DNA of 35,323 bases from Tepidibacter formicigenes DSM 15518. Its GTDB lineage: Bacteria; Bacillota; Clostridia; Peptostreptococcales; Peptostreptococcaceae. The stretch lies in NCBI RefSeq assembly GCF_900142235.1, contig NZ_FRAE01000025.1, positions 1-35,323 on the forward strand. Reading direction: 5' to 3'. Below, piece by piece: positions 32,233-35,323 of the stretch (positions are counted from its first letter, which is position 1; every line of letters begins with the position of its first letter). The notes below the pieces were generated by a model. The model did no database searches. It was not told the DNA's origin and was given only the letters and a program-made list of their open reading frames with translations. A program made the translations under genes and the position numbers.

Positions 32233-34608
32233 ATGCAAAGACCACAAATATCTGCATATAAAAGAAGATACATAGAAGATGTATCTAAAGGAATAAATAT
32301 TGATAATACATTAGTATTTTTATGTTTACTAGGTTTTTTACTTGGACGAGCTGTAATAATAGATAATTTAGGCCCATTTGGAATAGCCTACTTTATTTAT
32401 ATGTGTAAACATAAAAAATATAAAATACCTGTATTTTTTTCCATAGCTACAGGAATAATATTAAGTCATGAAGGAAGTTATGCTCTAAAGTATATAATAA
32501 CCCTTGTTGCTGTATATTTAATTTCATCTACTATATCTAATATGGCTAAAGAAGAAGAGGGTATTATTAAAGTAGCATTTATAGGATTTTTCATAAGTGC
32601 ATTTATAGGAATGGGTATTTCTTTTATAAGAGGAATATATATATACGATATTTTAGTATCATTGTTTGAAGGAACTTCTGTATTTGTTTTAATATATATA
32701 TATTCATTTGGTATACCTCTTATTCTTAAAAGGTCTATGAGAAGAACAATTTCAAATGAGGAAATAATAGCATTATCTATAATAATAGGACTTTCTATTA
32801 CAGGGGTTTCTAACATAAGCTTATTTGAAATATCTTTAAAGAATGTATTATCACTTCTTTTGATAATAATAATCTCTTATAAAGGTGGAGGAGCTCTTGG
32901 AGCTTCCGCTGGGATAACAATAGGACTTATAACAACAATGAATACAGCTGCATCGCCTATTTATATAGGTATATATGGATTTTCTGGGCTTTTGGGAGGA
33001 TTATTTAATAAAATAAGTAAATATATGAGCGTAATTGGATTTATAATGGGATGGAGCATAATAATAATATACACAAGGGGAAGTGAAGAGCTTATTTTAT
33101 CCATAAGAGAAGTTGGAATATCATCTTTAACATTTTTATTAATACCAGAAGAAAAGCTAAAATATTTAGAACGATTCACAAAAGGAATTTTAGGAAGTGA
33201 AGAATCTGCTTTGAATTATATGGAAAGAGTAAAAGAAATTCTTCATTCTAGACTCAAAGATATTCAGCAGGCATATTTTGAAATAGGTACTACATTTGAA
33301 AAGGTAAGAGAAAAGGATAAAATACTAGATCAAAGAGATATAGCAAGTGTTGTGGATATGATAAACTGTGATGTATGCTCAAAATGTGGAATGAAAAGAA
33401 GTTGTTGGGGATTAAAATTTAATCATACCTACAGCTTGTTTGTTAGAATACTAAATATATTAGAAGAAGAGGGTAAAATAGATGAAAATTTAGTTCCAAA
33501 GGATTTTGAAAGATACTGCATAAATCCAAGTGATGTAATAAAATCTGCAAACCATTATTTTGATTTATTTATGCTTGATTATAAATGGAATAAAAAACTT
33601 TCTGAAACTAGAAAGCTTGTATCAAATCAAATTAAATCAATATCAAATTCTATAGGAAATGTTGCAAATGAGCTTAATGAAGAAATTGATTTTGACTTAG
33701 ATATGGAAAATAATATAATTATAGAGCTGGATAAAGAAAATATAAAAGTGGATAAAATAAGCTTTTTAAGAAGAGAAGGCGAAAATTTTGAAATAAACAT
33801 AGAAAAAAATGCCTGTTATGGAGGAAGTCTATGTGAAGAACAATTAATTCCTACAGTATCAAGAGCAGTAGGGAAAAGGCTTACATCATATAAACTAGGA
33901 TGTAGATCTATAAGTGATAAATGCAGTATAAGGCTTGTAAACTCACAAGAATATATGGCAAGAACTCATGTATCTTCTTTATCTAAGGATGGGAATATTG
34001 TTTCTGGGGATAACTATACATATATGGAAATCTGGGATGGAAAATATATGATTGCTTTAAGTGATGGAATGGGAAAAGGTGAAAAAGCATGTGAAGAATC
34101 ATCGCTTACTATAGAAATATTAGAAAAGATGATGGAATCTAAAATAAATGAAGAAATAAGTATAGATACCATAAATAATATGCTAATGTTAAAATCATCT
34201 GATGAAATATTCTCAACAGTAGATTTAAGTATAGTAGATTTAAAAGATGGAGCTATTGAAAGTGTCAAAATGGGTGCTTGTCCTTCCTTTATAAAAAGAG
34301 GAAAAGGAGGAGTTGAAGTTATATCATCATCTTCTCTTCCTGTAGGAATAATATCAGAGATAAAGATTGATAGAGATAAGAGACGAATAAAAGAAGGAGA
34401 CTTCATTATAATGGTATCTGATGGAATAATAGATGCTGGAAAAGATAAACATCTTGGAGAAAATTGGCTTTATACTGTAATTGAAAAAATTGATAAAACC
34501 AGTCCAAGTGAAATGTCAAAAGTAATATTAGATGAAGCATTAAAGCTTGTAGATGGAAATGCTCAAGATGATATGACTGTTATGGTAACGAAGATTTGGA
34601 AAAATTAG
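32233..34608 (+). CDS. spoIIE: Stage II sporulation protein E, PP2C-type serine phosphatase
   Basis: A 791-aa membrane phosphatase that dephosphorylates SpoIIAA and so releases sigma-F in the forespore. It also acts at the polar septum. About ten membrane segments fill residues 25-310. A central regulatory region contains a Cys cluster (CDVCSKCGMKRSC). The PP2C domain occupies the last 200 residues with ALSDGMGKGE near 607, MVSDGIIDAG, and NAQDDMTVMV, which hold the metal-binding Asp residues. ATG 32233 is used since GGGGAGG precedes it; the frame's ATG at 32209 is upstream of that site. No terminator directly follows; a DnaA-box cluster does. Confidence 0.96.
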   Translation: MQRPQISAYKRRYIEDVSKGINIDNTLVFLCLLGFLLGRAVIIDNLGPFGIAYFIYMCKHKKYKIPVFFSIATGIILSHEGSYALKYIITLVAVYLISSTISNMAKEEEGIIKVAFIGFFISAFIGMGISFIRGIYIYDILVSLFEGTSVFVLIYIYSFGIPLILKRSMRRTISNEEIIALSIIIGLSITGVSNISLFEISLKNVLSLLLIIIISYKGGGALGASAGITIGLITTMNTAASPIYIGIYGFSGLLGGLFNKISKYMSVIGFIMGWSIIIIYTRGSEELILSIREVGISSLTFLLIPEEKLKYLERFTKGILGSEESALNYMERVKEILHSRLKDIQQAYFEIGTTFEKVREKDKILDQRDIASVVDMINCDVCSKCGMKRSCWGLKFNHTYSLFVRILNILEEEGKIDENLVPKDFERYCINPSDVIKSANHYFDLFMLDYKWNKKLSETRKLVSNQIKSISNSIGNVANELNEEIDFDLDMENNIIIELDKENIKVDKISFLRREGENFEINIEKNACYGGSLCEEQLIPTVSRAVGKRLTSYKLGCRSISDKCSIRLVNSQEYMARTHVSSLSKDGNIVSGDNYTYMEIWDGKYMIALSDGMGKGEKACEESSLTIEILEKMMESKINEEISIDTINNMLMLKSSDEIFSTVDLSIVDLKDGAIESVKMGACPSFIKRGKGGVEVISSSSLPVGIISEIKIDRDKRRIKEGDFIIMVSDGIIDAGKDKHLGENWLYTVIEKIDKTSPSEMSKVILDEALKLVDGNAQDDMTVMVTKIWKN

Positions 34609-34609
34609 A

Positions 34610-34747
34610 TGTGGATAATGTTGATAAAAATGTGGATAAATTGGGGAATATTTTAATAAAAGTGTGCATATACTATATGTTTACCTGTTAAAAACTTAAT
34701 AACAGGTATATGTGAATATTGTGGATAAAAAATACGATTTATCAACA
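34610..34747. promoter_or_regulatory. DnaA-box cluster downstream of spoIIE
   Basis: TGTGGATAA, the complement of the perfect DnaA box TTATCCACA, occurs at 34610-34618, 34631-34639 and 34720-34728, all in one orientation. One-mismatch versions are TGTTGATAA (34619-34627) and, reversed, TTATCAACA (34739-34747). A fourth perfect box is at 35216-35224. The region is AT-rich and intergenic. Binding by DnaA is inferred. Confidence 0.7.
34682..34708. repeat. Perfect inverted repeat inside DnaA-box cluster
   Basis: TACCTGTTA (34682-34690) and TAACAGGTA (34700-34708) are exact complements around a nine-base spacer. There is no T run after it, so it is a poor terminator candidate even though it is the only stem between spoIIE and the next gene. 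Confidence 0.6.
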
Positions 34748-34818
34748 ATAAAATAATTATTTTAAATTTCACTGTGTTGTGTTAATATTTAAATATAATT
34801 GTATAAGAGGTGACAGCC

Positions 34819-35154
34819 ATGGAAGAAAAAATATTTGAAATGTTAAGAGAAATGAAAAGTGACATTAATGAAATGAAAAGTGACATCAATGGAATGAAAA
34901 AGGACATTAATGGAATGAAAAGTGATATTAATGAAGTAAAAGAAAACCAAAAAATGATGCGTAAAACATTAGATTCAGTATATGAACAAGTTGCTGATTT
35001 AACAATATTTAAAGAAGAAACTAAAATCAAATTAGAAGAAATTAGCAACGAAATAGAATCTACCAAAGTAGATATAAACAGCTTGACTATGAAAATGGCA
35101 CATAGTGATAATCAAATAATAGAGATAAAAAGAAATCTTAAAAAGGTTAAATAA
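34819..35154 (+). CDS. Small heptad-repeat coiled-coil protein
   Basis: A 111-aa soluble protein, nearly all predicted coiled coil. After MEEKIFEMLRE come four tandem seven-residue units of the form MK-S/K-DIN-E/G (residues 12-39), followed by less regular heptads up to RNLKKVK. No signal, membrane segment or enzymatic motif. Similar MEEKI-type short coiled coils occur widely in clostridia with no known role, to my recollection. ATG 34819 follows AGAGGTGA at 34806-34813; the frame's GTG at 34810 lies in that site. It has its own terminator. It takes the place where tilS usually follows spoIIE in clostridia. Confidence 0.75.
   Translation: MEEKIFEMLREMKSDINEMKSDINGMKKDINGMKSDINEVKENQKMMRKTLDSVYEQVADLTIFKEETKIKLEEISNEIESTKVDINSLTMKMAHSDNQIIEIKRNLKKVK
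34852..34935 (+). repeat. Four tandem 21-bp in-frame repeats
   Basis: Units start at 34852, 34873, 34894 and 34915, each ATGAAA followed by a near-identical rest (AGTGACATTAATGAA type) with one to four substitutions. Each encodes one coiled-coil heptad, so unit gain or loss would keep the frame. Confidence 0.9.
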
Positions 35155-35183
35155 AACCCTGCAAAATTTGCAGGGTCATTTTT
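35155..35183 (+). terminator. Terminator of the coiled-coil gene
   Basis: ACCCTGCAAA (35156-35165) pairs with TTTGCAGGGT (35167-35176), then CATTTTTTT, immediately after the stop codon. Confidence 0.9.
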
Positions 35184-35256
35184 TTACTCTATAGGATATT
35201 ATAAATTTTTCAACTTGTGGATAACATTACTAAAAGTACTACAATATCAACTATTT

Positions 35257-35323
35257 TGAGCAACGGAGTCCGTTAGGACTCGTTGGCGACATGAGCCATG
35301 CGATAGCATGAAGCGAATTTTTT
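35257..35323 (+). repeat. Structured dispersed repeat, long copy at right edge
   Basis: CAACGGAGTCC (35261-35271) pairs with GGACTCGTTG (35276-35285) around GTTA with one bulged G. A second stem, CATGC/GCATG, has loop GATA (35297-35310). AAGCGAATTTTTT follows to the window end. The flanks AGCAACGGA...TCGTTGGCG...ATGA are shared with the minus-strand copy near 9.87 kb. Whether it continues beyond the window is unknown. Confidence 0.65.

Noticed and set aside
34610-34818. Chromosomal replication origin
   Set aside because: DnaA boxes are present, but there is no dnaA, dnaN or rpmH beside them, only a small number of boxes and no obvious unwinding element next to a box run. A DnaA-binding cluster is the safer description.
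34852-34935. CRISPR-like array
   Set aside because: The units are contiguous without spacers and encode heptads in frame.
1-35323. tRNA, rRNA, T-box or purine riboswitch
   Set aside because: No cloverleaf, rRNA core sequence, T-box (GGTGG with specifier) or purine aptamer was recognised. The purR region shows no riboswitch.

Overview
The window is AT-rich, with short intergenic gaps and strong GGAGG-type ribosome binding sites. It reads as a spore-forming low-GC Firmicute, most likely Clostridium sensu stricto and perhaps close to the C. botulinum/sporogenes group. Support comes from the gene set (purR, spoVG, spoVT, yabP, yabQ, spoIIE, a GerAB-type germination permease), a class I c-di-GMP riboswitch, and a gene order that follows the purR-spoVG-glmU-prs-pth-mfd-spoVT-yabM-mazG-rqcP-yabP-yabQ-divIC-spoIIE backbone of Bacillus and Clostridium. 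The species assignment is inference. No rRNA, tRNA, CRISPR array or prophage was seen.

Layout. (1) 1-1.5 kb: the 5' end of a probable transposase leaving the window on the minus strand, then a lineage-specific protein with a long charged linker. (2) 1.6-5.7 kb, plus strand: a cation diffusion facilitator, an SpeA/YaaO-type Orn/Lys/Arg decarboxylase, and a soluble PAS histidine kinase behind a c-di-GMP-I riboswitch and terminator. (3) 5.7-8.4 kb, minus strand: an OPT-family transporter followed by a PqqD-like protein and a membrane-anchored winged-helix-like protein. (4) 8.8-9.9 kb: an unrecognised membrane-anchored protein. (5) 9.9-15.4 kb: murC (minus), then purR, spoVG, glmU and prs, covering cell wall precursor, purine/PRPP and early sporulation control. 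(6) 15.5-18.6 kb: a chemoreceptor with an amino-acid-type dCache pocket, convergent with a lone GerAB-type permease. (7) 18.9-24.6 kb: pth-mfd-prsA, then spoVT. (8) 24.7-29.8 kb: two tandem SpoVB/YabM-type flippases, mazG (YabN type) and the HU gene. (9) 29.9-34.6 kb: rqcP, yabP, yabQ, divIC, ppx/gppA-like and spoIIE. (10) 34.6-35.3 kb: a DnaA-box cluster, a small heptad-repeat coiled-coil gene, and a structured dispersed repeat at the right edge.

The most interesting signals are regulatory. Both yabP and spoIIE have their ribosome binding site inside the 3' arm of a terminator-like hairpin, while a candidate sporulation promoter starts transcription downstream of the 5' arm. Read-through RNA from the housekeeping genes would be terminated or translationally masked, and the gene's own transcript would be free. 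The c-di-GMP riboswitch carries a second copy of one aptamer strand inside its terminator, which suggests a strand-exchange switch. A spoVG promoter that matches the sigma-H consensus has its -10 region duplicated in tandem. Three perfect DnaA boxes lie just after spoIIE. A hairpin repeat with a conserved outer and variable inner stem occurs twice. Most starts were moved downstream of the longest reading frame wherever the frame's first codon overlapped the Shine-Dalgarno sequence.
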